A stretch of DNA of 64,000 nucleotides, taken from positions 102,559 through 166,558 of the forward strand of contig NZ_JAUWAV010000001.1 in the NCBI RefSeq assembly GCF_030605225.1. The letters run 5' to 3'. Shown here in pieces: positions 8,942 through 18,200 of the stretch. The position numbers were made by a program, and so were the translations under genes. Position 1 is the stretch's first letter. Each line of letters starts with the position of its first letter. Origin of the DNA: Geoalkalibacter sp. GTDB taxonomy: Bacteria; Desulfobacterota; Desulfuromonadia; Desulfuromonadales; Geoalkalibacteraceae. The notes under the pieces were generated by a model. It worked only from the letters and a program-made list of their open reading frames with translations. It did no database searches and was not told the origin of the DNA.

Positions 8942-11647
8942 ATGCCAGCGACTCCGCCATTTCCCTATTTCGTCGGCGTGCAGAGCCTGCACGAACTTGC
9001 CAACCGCCGCTCGCGGGTGTGCGTGATGAACATTCTCGGCACCGAGAGCGTGCAGGTCACGCCAACCTCCCACGCCTTCAGCGGCGGCAACGTCGTCGCC
9101 GGGGTGCAGTACGGCAGCACCGGCGAGGCCTTGGAGACGCCCCTGGGGCCGATTCCCGTTTACGGCAGCGTTTCCGAGGTGCTGAAAAGCGGGCATGATT
9201 TCGATACCGGCGTGATCTATCTGCCGCCGGCCGCGGTCAGCCACGCGGTGTCGGAGCTCTGCGTGCACAACCGCAACCTCAAGCGCATCTATATTGTCAC
9301 CGAGAAGGTCAGCGCGCGCGATTCGCGCCTGATCCGCTACGTGGCGCAGAATCGCCGCGTCGACGTGCTCGGTGCCAACTCCCTGGGCATCGGCAATTCC
9401 TGGGATCAGGTGCGCATCGGCGGCGCTCTGGGAGGCGACAATCCCTCGGCCTGCCTGAAGCGCGGCAGCATCGCCATCTACAGCAACTCGGGCAATTTCT
9501 GCACGACCCTGGCCGAATATCTCAAGACCCGCGGCTTCGGCACCTCGACCATCTTCAGCAGCGGCAAGGACCACTACATTCACTTCGCATTGGCCGAGTT
9601 TCTCTACTGCGCCGAGAACGATCCGCGCACCAAGGCGGTGGTCATCTACATCGAGCCGGGCGGCTATTACGAGAAGCAGGCCCTGGACTGGATCGAGCAA
9701 GGCCGTCTGCCCTTCAGCAAACCCCTCATCGCCTGCGTGACGGGACGCTGGAAAAGCCGTCTGGCGCGACCCTGCGGTCATGCAGGCGCCATGGCCGGCG
9801 GCAGCGACGACGCCTTCGCCAAGGAAGTGTGGTTCGACACGTATTTCGGTGTGCCGGCCTTTTCCGCGACCCATCCCTCTGTGGGACGACGTGGAGTGCG
9901 CGTGACCAGCATCCAGGATCTGCCCCAGGCGGTGCAGGCGGTGATGGAACTGCTCGGCGAGGCGCCGGACTTCGCGCCCCAGGGCGATCTGTCCCTCAAG
10001 CCCTGGCTGGTCAATCATCAGGGGATCGCCCTGCCCGAAGAGTTGCGTCTCAAGCCGGTGCCGCCCCTGGCGCCCTATGACCGTCAGCTGGCCGAAGCCA
10101 ATCGCCTGGTCGGCGCCTGCCTGGTGCGCGAAAGCATGCGCAACGCCTCCAGCGCCACCCGCGTGGTGGAAGCGACTCAGCAGACCGAACTTCATGGCAA
10201 GCCGATTCTCGATCTCATCGAGACGCCTTTCGCCGCCACCTGTCTGTTCGCCCTGCTGCGCCAGGAGCTGCCCGAATCGGCCGTCCCTCTGGCCAATCTG
10301 GTGCTCGATGGCTTGACGCGGCGAGCCGAGCAGAGAGTCTTGCCCGTGGCCGAACAGGGCCGCGCCCAGGGATGCGCACCCAATGCCTATCTGGCCGCCG
10401 AGGTGCTGCTGGCGGGCAACAACTCCTGGTTTCAGGATCTGACGACCATCGCCGAGCGTCTTATCGACGCCTTCTTCCATGCCGCCGATGCGGCCCTCGC
10501 GCCCGATGAAGCCTTGCTGCGCGAAGTTCTCGAATCCATGCCCGACCTGCCCAAGGGGTCGGTCACGGACATCGAGGAACGCTGGGCCGCCGAGTGCGCC
10601 GCTTTGTTGAAAAGCACCGCCGGCGAAACCTTGTTGACCCGTTTTGCCGAGGCCTACGTCGCTCGGGAGAGCCATGCGGGGGTGCGGACCAATCCCCTGA
10701 GTCTCTTCGTCGTCGCCGTGCTCCTCGGCTGGGCCTGGCCGGCCTTGAAGAATCGCCGCATTCCCCGCCAGACGGCGGTGGAGCTGAGTATCCATCTGGC
10801 CCTGCTGGGCCTGGTCGCCCGGGCGGGGGCCGCGACGCCGCCCTGGCCGCCAGGCGCGGACGCCGGTGACTCGCGGGATTTTGTCGCAACGTTGTTTCGC
10901 GGCCTGTTCGGCCGCGAACCCGGGAGCAACGATCTGTTCGCCCTCAATGCGCTGCTCAATCTCACCGTCAGCAACGGCCCCGGCACCCTCAGCGCCATGG
11001 GGGCCAAGGAAAGCGTGAGCGCCGGCAATCCTGTCGCCACCGCCTACGCCGGCTTCATGACCAACACCGGCCTTGCCCACGGCGGTAACGGCTTCAAGGC
11101 CGTCGCCTATCTGCTGGAGGTGTTTGCCGGTCAGGATCCCTACCAACTGCCCGAGCCGCAGCGTGAGCAACTGTTGCGCCGGCTCGCCGAGGAGCGTGCC
11201 GCCCAATTCCTGGCGGCCAAGCGCGGTGCCCGCGACACCAAGGATCTGGAACCCATCCCCTGTATCAATCATCCGGTGTTTCGCGGCCAGCCGATCAACG
11301 TCGACCCGCGCGAAGAGCGCATTCGCTGCGTGTTGCGCGATCGCGGCATCCGTAATCCGTTTCTCGAGTTCTATCATCACCTGGTCGAGGAGCTGTTCCG
11401 CATCGGCGCCACCCGCAATGTGTTCTGCGTGAACGTCGATGCGGTGCTCGCCACCCTGTCCCTGGAGCTGTTCTGGCCGCAGTGGCAGAGCGGCGCGGTG
11501 ACGCCCGAAGCCATGCAGGACGCGGTGTTCCGTCTGTTTCTCTACGGGCGCATGCCCGGCATCGCCGCGGAAATCGCCGACCATCGCAGTCGCGGCAGCG
11601 ACATGGACTGCCGCACGCCCAATTCTGAGTTGCGCTATCTGAATTGA
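8942..11647 (+). CDS. ATP-citrate lyase-like large subunit (CoA-ligase plus citrate-synthase-like)
   Basis: This 901-residue protein has an N-terminal CoA-ligase alpha-type part (about 1-330). It includes the Rossmann CoA-binding fold, SNSGNFCTTLAEYL, and the phospho-His motif CGHAGAMAGG with His280. The C-terminal part (about 600-880) is citrate-synthase-like, with SNGPGTLSAMGAKESVSAGN and LAHGGNGFKAV. This is the order of AclA, which forms citryl-CoA and cleaves it to acetyl-CoA and oxaloacetate. It is roughly 300 residues longer than the two-gene AclA of green sulfur bacteria, and the cleavage-domain motif differs from the common ADHGPAVSGAH type, so this is a divergent branch. Start 8942 has AAAGGAGA upstream; the open frame extending left to 8324 overlaps the previous gene and is not coding there. 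Confidence 0.72.
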   Translation: MPATPPFPYFVGVQSLHELANRRSRVCVMNILGTESVQVTPTSHAFSGGNVVAGVQYGSTGEALETPLGPIPVYGSVSEVLKSGHDFDTGVIYLPPAAVSHAVSELCVHNRNLKRIYIVTEKVSARDSRLIRYVAQNRRVDVLGANSLGIGNSWDQVRIGGALGGDNPSACLKRGSIAIYSNSGNFCTTLAEYLKTRGFGTSTIFSSGKDHYIHFALAEFLYCAENDPRTKAVVIYIEPGGYYEKQALDWIEQGRLPFSKPLIACVTGRWKSRLARPCGHAGAMAGGSDDAFAKEVWFDTYFGVPAFSATHPSVGRRGVRVTSIQDLPQAVQAVMELLGEAPDFAPQGDLSLKPWLVNHQGIALPEELRLKPVPPLAPYDRQLAEANRLVGACLVRESMRNASSATRVVEATQQTELHGKPILDLIETPFAATCLFALLRQELPESAVPLANLVLDGLTRRAEQRVLPVAEQGRAQGCAPNAYLAAEVLLAGNNSWFQDLTTIAERLIDAFFHAADAALAPDEALLREVLESMPDLPKGSVTDIEERWAAECAALLKSTAGETLLTRFAEAYVARESHAGVRTNPLSLFVVAVLLGWAWPALKNRRIPRQTAVELSIHLALLGLVARAGAATPPWPPGADAGDSRDFVATLFRGLFGREPGSNDLFALNALLNLTVSNGPGTLSAMGAKESVSAGNPVATAYAGFMTNTGLAHGGNGFKAVAYLLEVFAGQDPYQLPEPQREQLLRRLAEERAAQFLAAKRGARDTKDLEPIPCINHPVFRGQPINVDPREERIRCVLRDRGIRNPFLEFYHHLVEELFRIGATRNVFCVNVDAVLATLSLELFWPQWQSGAVTPEAMQDAVFRLFLYGRMPGIAAEIADHRSRGSDMDCRTPNSELRYLN

Positions 11648-11674
11648 CCCCGGGGAAGGGCAGGGAGGACGACC

Positions 11675-12853
11675 ATGAAACGGATCCTGTTGATCGGCTG
11701 CGGCGCGGAAATCGGCTCCCTGTTGCTGGGCATGCTGCGGCCCGAGCGTGACGGCCTCGTCATCGGCGCCGTGCTGACCAACTCGCCGGCGACGGACCCG
11801 AGTCATCCCCGGCTTTCGCCCCTGGATGGACTGTGCGCGCGTATTGTCCTGGCCCAGCCGCAGCTGCTCGACGAGGTGAGCGTCGAGGGCGGCGTGCTGC
11901 GGGTGCGCGGCCGCGAGGTTCCCGTTTTCTTCGGCGACATGCGCACCTATCCCCTGGAGAGCCTGCCCGGGCCGTTTGATGTCTGCCTCGTCGCCACCTC
12001 CAAGACGCATATCGGCGATCGTCCGTTGATGGAGCGTTTTCTGGGCGTCGCCCGCTATGTGCTCGGCGTCGCCGAAGCCACGGCGCTGCCCGGCTTTTAT
12101 CCGCCGCTTATCGGGGCGCCGGAGCGGTTCCTGCCTGTTCGTTCGCAGCCCGCGGGCGGCGAGCGGATTTTTGCCCTGGGTTCCTGCCAGACCAACGGCT
12201 GGCTGGCGCAGGTGCGCGGTCTGCTCGATCTGGCCGAGGACGTCGGCATGACTCGGTTTGAGCTGCGCGGCCTGGAAGTCGACATCGTTCATCCGGATAC
12301 GCCGACGGGGCGTCTCGGCACGGCCTCGATCCGGGCGCGCGAACAAGATCCGCGCGACAACCTGCGTCCCGGCTTTTCGCAGGTGGAAACCTCCATGGCG
12401 CGGCTGTTCCCCGAGCGACATGCCCTGAGCACAATTTCCCTGCGCACCCTGACCCTGCCGCCCGGGTATCAGATCTGCCGTTTCTTTTTTCGCTATGCCC
12501 GCGCCCATGGGCGGCGTCTCGACGCCGAGGAGATCAGGGCAGGCCTTGGCCGCACCGTCCAGCGTCTGCCCTGGCTGCTGCGCCTGGCCGAGCGCCCCTA
12601 CGGCAGTCGCGGTTTCGAGCAATGCGAGGCGGCCGCCGTGATTCTGCCGCAAGAGGCGCTGCTGCGCTTCGCCGATGATCCCTTCGCCCTGCATGCCGAA
12701 GGCGTGCAGCCCTTGAGCGAACTGATCCTGCAGGCCTATGTGCACAACACGCGCGGCTATTGCCGCAGTGTCATCGAGGCCATGCGTCATCTGGTCGGCA
12801 ATCCCGCGCCCCGGGTATATGCCGCCCTGACGTCCGGGGAGGGAGGGCCATGA
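11675..12853 (+). CDS. GAPDH-fold dehydrogenase-like protein of unknown substrate
   Basis: This 392-residue protein has an N-terminal Rossmann start (RILLIGCGAEIGSLLLGML), a second segment reading FDVCLVATSKTHIGDRP, and ALGSCQTNGWLAQVRGLLD. The last stretch lines up with the GAPDH active-site sequence (A)SCTTN-LAP, with Cys171 at the nucleophile position. VHPDTPTGRLGTAS and the basic stretch after it resemble the segment following the catalytic His in GAPDH. Sequence similarity elsewhere looks low, and the substitution SCQTN for SCTTN is notable. It may reduce or oxidise an aldehyde or acyl-phosphate/thioester, but no substrate can be named. A GGGAGG box precedes the start. The stop overlaps the next start (ATGA), so it is translated with the NrfD-CBS gene. 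Confidence 0.55.
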   Translation: MKRILLIGCGAEIGSLLLGMLRPERDGLVIGAVLTNSPATDPSHPRLSPLDGLCARIVLAQPQLLDEVSVEGGVLRVRGREVPVFFGDMRTYPLESLPGPFDVCLVATSKTHIGDRPLMERFLGVARYVLGVAEATALPGFYPPLIGAPERFLPVRSQPAGGERIFALGSCQTNGWLAQVRGLLDLAEDVGMTRFELRGLEVDIVHPDTPTGRLGTASIRAREQDPRDNLRPGFSQVETSMARLFPERHALSTISLRTLTLPPGYQICRFFFRYARAHGRRLDAEEIRAGLGRTVQRLPWLLRLAERPYGSRGFEQCEAAAVILPQEALLRFADDPFALHAEGVQPLSELILQAYVHNTRGYCRSVIEAMRHLVGNPAPRVYAALTSGEGGP

Positions 12854-14592
12854 GGAAAAATCTCGGGGTCGAAATCCGCACCTTCGCGGGGGGGCTGTTC
12901 GAGGTGATGTTCGTGGGCGGCCGGGCTTTTTATGCCTGGATGATCTTTCTCACCCTGTTTGTCGTGGCGGGGGCGGCCACCTACGTCACCCAACTGACCC
13001 AGGGCATGGCCGTCACCCACATGCGCGATCAGGTGTCCTGGGGCTTCTACATTTCCAACTTCACCTTCCTCGTCGGAGTGGCCGCGGCGGCGGTGCTGCT
13101 GGTGATTCCGGCCTACCTCTATCATTTCAAGGCCATCAAGAAGATCGTCGCCTTCGGCGAATTGCTCGCCGTCACCGCCGTCATCATGGCCATTTTGTTC
13201 GTGTTCGTCGACATCGGCCGGCCCGACCGCATCTGGCACATGCTGCCGGGGTTGGGCATCCTCAATTTTCCGTCCTCGATTCTCGCCTGGGACCTGATGG
13301 TGCTCAACGGCTATCTGCTGCTCAACCTCGGCATCACCACCTACATCGGCACCTGCACCTACCTGGGCCGCGAACCCGACAAGCGCATCGTCATCCCCCT
13401 GATCCTACTCTCCATTCCCTGGGCGGTTGGGATTCACACCGTGACCGCCTATCTGTACAACGGCCTGCCGGCTCGACCCTTCTGGAATGCCTCGATCCTC
13501 GCGCCGCGTTTTCTCGCCTCGGCCTTTTGCGCCGGACCCGCCCTGATGATCGTTATCTTTCAGATTCTGCGGCGGGTCATGGATTTTCAGGTGCGCGACC
13601 GGGCCATTTTCAAGCTCGCCGAGATCATCGCCTACGCCATGGCGGTCAATCTGTTTCTCATGGGCGCCGAGATCTTCAAGGAATATTATTCGCACACCCA
13701 GCATCTGGCGCCCATGGAGTATCTGCTCCAAGGCCTGAACGGCAAGACCCGCCTGGTGCCCTGGATCTGGGTCGCCATCCTGTTCAACCTGATCGGTTTT
13801 TTTCTATTCCTCCTGCCGAGAACCCGCCGGAATTTCATCACCCTCAACATCGGCTGCGTGTTGATTTTCGTCGGCATCTGGATCGAGAAGGGCATGGGCC
13901 TGATCGTGCCGGGCTTCATTCCTGATTCCCTGGGTGAAATCTACGAATACATGCCGTCCTCGCGGGAAGTTCTCATCGGCCTGGGCATCTGGGCGACGGG
14001 CGGGTTGATCTATACCCTGGCGGTGCGGACGGTGATCGCCCTGGATACCGGTCGCCTCCGACACCCCGGCGCGCCGCCCCTGGTGCCGGAATACGACGAG
14101 GAGGGTCCCCTCGCCGGGGATCTGATGGCGGCGAATCCCATCACGGTGACGGCGGACACAAGGATTACCCAGGCGCGGGCCATCATGAGTCACAGCGGCT
14201 GCGGGGGGATTCCCGTGGTGAACGAGCAGAACCGAGTAGTGGGCCTGCTGTCGGAATCCGACCTGATTTTCCACGAAATTCACCAGGAGCCGCAGTTGGT
14301 CGAAAAATTCCGGCATCTGCTGCTGCCCAAATTCCGCCGAAAAAATTTTTCGGGAGAAACGGTGGCGCAGATCATGGGCGCTCCGGCGATCACCGCGCGC
14401 GAGGATACCCCGGCACGCGAACTCTCGCAGATGCTTCTGGAGAACAACATCAAGCGCATCGTCATCGTCGATGCGCAGGATCAGCCCATTGGGATCGTCT
14501 CGCGCGGCGACATCGTCCGAACCTTTGAACCGGCGTTTGGCGACACGCGAAAACCGGGGGCGGAAAATGATTCTCATTTGGAAAAAAATTAA
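12850..14592 (+). CDS. NrfD/DsrP-type membrane protein fused to two CBS domains
   Basis: This 580-residue protein has about ten predicted membrane helices in residues 1-410 (for example FYAWMIFLTLFVVAGAATYV and IVIPLILLSIPWAVGIHTV). The late sequence IEKGMGLIVPGFIPDSLGEI is typical of the ten-helix NrfD branch (DsrP, HmcC, ActC), which exchanges electrons with menaquinone. Two CBS domains follow at about 420-475 and 503-560 (GDLMAANPITV and VAQIMGAPAIT); such pairs usually bind adenine nucleotides. It closes the fumarate-reductase/citrate-lyase operon and is the only possible membrane anchor there. The start at 12850 overlaps the previous stop by 4 bases, with GGGAGG upstream; the longer frame from 12760 lies within the preceding gene. 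Confidence 0.83.
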   Translation: MRKNLGVEIRTFAGGLFEVMFVGGRAFYAWMIFLTLFVVAGAATYVTQLTQGMAVTHMRDQVSWGFYISNFTFLVGVAAAAVLLVIPAYLYHFKAIKKIVAFGELLAVTAVIMAILFVFVDIGRPDRIWHMLPGLGILNFPSSILAWDLMVLNGYLLLNLGITTYIGTCTYLGREPDKRIVIPLILLSIPWAVGIHTVTAYLYNGLPARPFWNASILAPRFLASAFCAGPALMIVIFQILRRVMDFQVRDRAIFKLAEIIAYAMAVNLFLMGAEIFKEYYSHTQHLAPMEYLLQGLNGKTRLVPWIWVAILFNLIGFFLFLLPRTRRNFITLNIGCVLIFVGIWIEKGMGLIVPGFIPDSLGEIYEYMPSSREVLIGLGIWATGGLIYTLAVRTVIALDTGRLRHPGAPPLVPEYDEEGPLAGDLMAANPITVTADTRITQARAIMSHSGCGGIPVVNEQNRVVGLLSESDLIFHEIHQEPQLVEKFRHLLLPKFRRKNFSGETVAQIMGAPAITAREDTPARELSQMLLENNIKRIVIVDAQDQPIGIVSRGDIVRTFEPAFGDTRKPGAENDSHLEKN

Positions 14593-14617
14593 AATTTCAG
14601 CTTTTTAATTGTGATTT

Positions 14618-14656
14618 TTGATTTAGGTCAAAATGTGTAATCAAAAACTGTTCTAA
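14618..14656 (+). promoter_or_regulatory. FNR/CRP-family class II-like promoter of the nar operon
   Basis: The palindrome TTGATTTAGGTCAA at 14618-14631 is followed by a minus-10-like TTCTAA at 14651-14656. The spacing from palindrome centre to minus-10 box is 26.5 bases, identical to the promoter at 5240. The flanks are also shared: a TTGTGATT block upstream, and CAAAAAC(T/C)GTTCTA around the minus-10 box. It lies 59 bases before the first nar-operon gene and directly after the CBS gene, so the nar operon can be switched on with, but separately from, the upstream operon. Confidence 0.68.
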
Positions 14657-14714
14657 AGTGCAGGTGAGAATGACGTTGTCAGGTGCTTTTCCTTTCCAAC
14701 CCAGGGAGGTGACC

Positions 14715-15254
14715 ATGAGAAACAAGGGACGAGGGTGTCGGGTAGTGCTGCTGGGCGTGTTGCTGCTTGTCGGGGCCTGGACGGCCGGCGCGCAATCCCT
14801 CGCGGGTGATGCGCGGCGCGGCGAGGCGCTTTATGTCGGAACCCAATCTTTTTCCCAGGGAGGTGCGCCCTGCCTGGCCTGCCATGGGATCAGCGGCGCT
14901 GGGCTCGGCCTGGCGGCCGGGGCCAATTTTGGACCCGACCTGACGAGCATGCACGCCAACTTCGGCGGCGACGGGGTGCTCTCCATTCTGGAAAGCCTGA
15001 CGGATTTCGCCAGCATGGAACCCATTTACGCCAACCGACCCCTGACGGCGGACGAGCAGGCGGATGTCGCCGCGTTTCTTGCCGATGTTTCTGGACAAAC
15101 ACCGTTTGAAACAGGCGCGCGGCTCTTGGGTCATGTGGCGGTTTGGACGGGAGCGTTGCTGGTGGTTCTGGTCCTGGCCGGGTGGGGACGATTCAAAGGC
15201 GCGAGACGCCCCCTGGTGGAGAGTGCGCGCATGAGAAAGGGAGGTCTGCAATGA
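14715..15254 (+). CDS. Membrane-anchored monohaem c-type cytochrome of the nar operon
   Basis: This 179-residue protein has a signal peptide ([20 protein letters not shown]), one haem c site CLACH (Cys53 to His57), and a C-terminal membrane helix at about residues 133-155. The haem domain therefore faces the periplasm. Its position directly before narG, with an ATGA overlap, resembles the narC-type cytochromes that head nar operons in some bacteria. It may bring periplasmic electrons to the NarI/quinone level, or serve nitric-oxide or nitrite chemistry. Start 14715 is chosen for its GGGAGGTG box; the frame runs back to 14658 but without a ribosome site. Confidence 0.75.
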   Translation: MRNKGRGCRVVLLGVLLLVGAWTAGAQSLAGDARRGEALYVGTQSFSQGGAPCLACHGISGAGLGLAAGANFGPDLTSMHANFGGDGVLSILESLTDFASMEPIYANRPLTADEQADVAAFLADVSGQTPFETGARLLGHVAVWTGALLVVLVLAGWGRFKGARRPLVESARMRKGGLQ

Positions 15255-18200
15255 GTTGGATAAAGGACATTTTCGATCCCAAAGCGCGGGCCTGGGAAGA
15301 ATTCTACCGCAACCGCAACCAGTGCGACAAAGTGGTGCGCAGTACCCACGGCGTCAACTGCACCGGCAGCTGCTCGTGGAACGTGCACGTCAAGGACGGC
15401 ATCGTTGCCTGGGAACTGCAGGCCACGGATTACCCGCCCCTGGAAGAGGGCATTCCCCCCTACGAGCCGCGCGGCTGCCAGCGAGGCGCGGCCTTTTCCT
15501 GGTATCTCTACAGTCCGCTGCGCATCAAGTACCCCTATGTGCGCGGCACCCTCATGGATCTGTGGCGGCAGGCCAAGACCGTCCATGCCGATCCGGTGGC
15601 CGCCTGGGCGTCCATCGTCGACAATCCGCAGAGCCGCAAGAGCTACCAGAAGGCCCGCGGCAAGGGCGGTTTCCGGCGCAGCAGCTGGGAGGAGGTCGAG
15701 GAGATTATCTGCGCCTCGATCATTCACACCATTCTAAAATACGGCCCCGACCGCCTGGTTGGATTCTCGCCGATTCCCGCCATGTCCATGCTCAGTTTCG
15801 CCGGCGGCTCGCGTTTCATGCAGCTGCTGGGGGGCGTCAACCTGAGCTTCTACGACTGGTACTGCGATCTGCCCAACGCCTCGCCGGAAATCTGGGGCGA
15901 GCAGACCGACGTCGCGGAAAGCGCCGACTGGTACAACAGCAAGTACATCGCGGTGATGGGCTCAAACGTCAACATGACCCGCACCCCCGATGCCCATTTC
16001 CTCGTCGAGGCGCGCCACGCCGGCGCCAAGGTGACGGTGCTCTCGCCGGATTTCAGCATGACCTCCAAGCACGCCGACTGGTGGATTCCGGCCCATGCCG
16101 GGCAGGACGGCGCCTTCTGGATGGCGGTCAATCACGTCATTCTCAAGGAATTTCATCACGGCGCCCAGACGCCCTATTTCCTCGACTATCTCCAGCGCTA
16201 CACGGACAGTCCCTTTCTCATCGTCCTCGATAAAAAAGGGGAGGGCTTCCGTCCCGGGCGCATGCTCACGGCGGCCGTTTTCGAGGACTACCAGGCCGAG
16301 GAAAACGCCGGATTCAAGTACCTGATCTGGGACGAGAACGACCAGGCGCCGCGCATGCCCCTGGGCACCCTGGGTTTTCGCTGGCAGGAGAAAAAAGGTG
16401 AGTGGAACCTGCAATTGAAGGACGGCAAGACCGGGCAGGAGCTTTCACCGGCACTGACGCTGCTCAAAGGCGATGCCGAGGTGCTGGAGGTCGGTTTCGA
16501 TGATTTCGCCTCGGGTCGGGCGCAAAAACGCGGCGTGCCGGTGCGTTACGTGGAGACCACCGAGGGGCGCGTGCCCGTCGCGACCATCTATGATCTGCTC
16601 ATGGCGCAGTTCGGCGTGGGCCGCGGTCTGCCCGGCGATTATCCGCGCGACTACGACGCGGAAGAGAGCCCTTACACGCCGGCCTGGCAGGAAAAGTTCA
16701 CCGGCATCGATCGCGCCAACGTCATTCAATTCGCCCGTGAATGGGCTTCCACCGCCGAGAAGACCCAAGGCAAGTGCTCCATCATCATCGGCGCAGGCAT
16801 CAACCACTGGTACCACGCCAACCTCATCTACCGCGCCGGGATCGTCGCGCTGATGCTGTGCGGCTGCGTGGGACGCAACGGCGGCGGCCTCAACCACTAC
16901 GTCGGTCAGGAAAAACTCGCTCCCGTGGCGCCCTGGGCGACCATCGCCGGGGCCCTGGACTGGACGCGTCCGCCGCGTTTCCAGAACACCCCGTCCTTTC
17001 ACTACGTGCACAGCGACCAGTGGCGCTACGAGCGCACCGCCGACGAAGTGCGCATCAACCCGGTGGCGGAGAAAACGCCCCTGAGCTCGGATCACACCAT
17101 CGATCATCAGATTCGTGCCGTGCGCAGCGGCTGGCTGCCGTTCTATCCCCAGTTCGACCGCAGCCCGACGCGGGTGGTCAAGGAGGCCCAAGCCGCCGGC
17201 GCCGCCGACAACCAGGGCATCATCAACTGGACGGTCAAGCAGTTGGCGGACAAAAAGATGAAATTCGCCGTCGAGGATCCCGACGCGCCGGAAAACTGGC
17301 CGCGATTCTGGATCATCTGGCGCGGCAATGCTCTCATGTCGAGCGCCAAGGGCCACGAGTACTTCCTCAAGCATTATCTCGGCACCCACCACAACAGCGT
17401 GGCGCCGGAGACCGCCGAGGAATCGGTGAAAGAGGTCAAGTGGCACAAGCAGGCGCCCGAGGGCAAGCTCGACCTGGTGGTCGATATCAACTTCCGCATG
17501 GATACCTCGGCGCTCTATTCGGATATCGTGCTGCCCACGGCGACCTGGTACGAAAAGGATGATCTCAACAGCACCGACATGCACTCTTTCATCCATCCCC
17601 TGCAGGCGGCGGTGCCGCCCTGTTGGGAGGCCAAGAGCGATTACGACATCTTCAAGGGCCTGGCCAAAGGCATCAGCCGGCTGGCCCAGACGCACCTGCC
17701 CCAGCCGGTGCGCGACATCGTGGCGGTGCCCTTGCAGCACGACACGCCCGCCGAGATGGCCCAGCCGACCATCAAGGACTGGAGCAAGGGCGAGTGCGAA
17801 CCCATTCCCGGCAAGACCATGCCGGGTCTCGCGGTGGTGGAGCGCGACTACGTCAATCTCTACAACCGCTTCATCTCCTTCGGACCCGCCGCGCGGCAGA
17901 ACGGCATCGGCGCCCACGGACTCTCCTGGGGCATCGAGGATATGTATGACGACCTCAAGCGCACCAATCCGACGGTCCGGTGGAACGGTCAGGACTATCC
18001 CTCCCTCTCCGATGCCCGCGAAGCCGCCAACATCATTCTCGCCCTGGCGCCGGAAACCAACGGCGAGGCCGCTTATCGCGCCTTCAAGGCCGAGGAGAAG
18101 AAGGTCGGCCTGCCCCTGACCGATCTGGCGGAAAGCAACCGCGACGTGCGCACCACCTTCGCCGACATCGCCGCCAAGCCCCGGCGTCTGCTGACCAGCC

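Noticed and set aside
8924..12790. A 1288-codon open frame antisense to the citrate-lyase and GAPDH-like genes
   Set aside because: Same reason: a shadow of third-position GC bias, with no recognisable domain and no ribosome site.
15251..15400. Twin-arginine signal on NarG
   Set aside because: The N-terminus lacks an RR motif and hydrophobic stretch, so an exported NarG is not supported.
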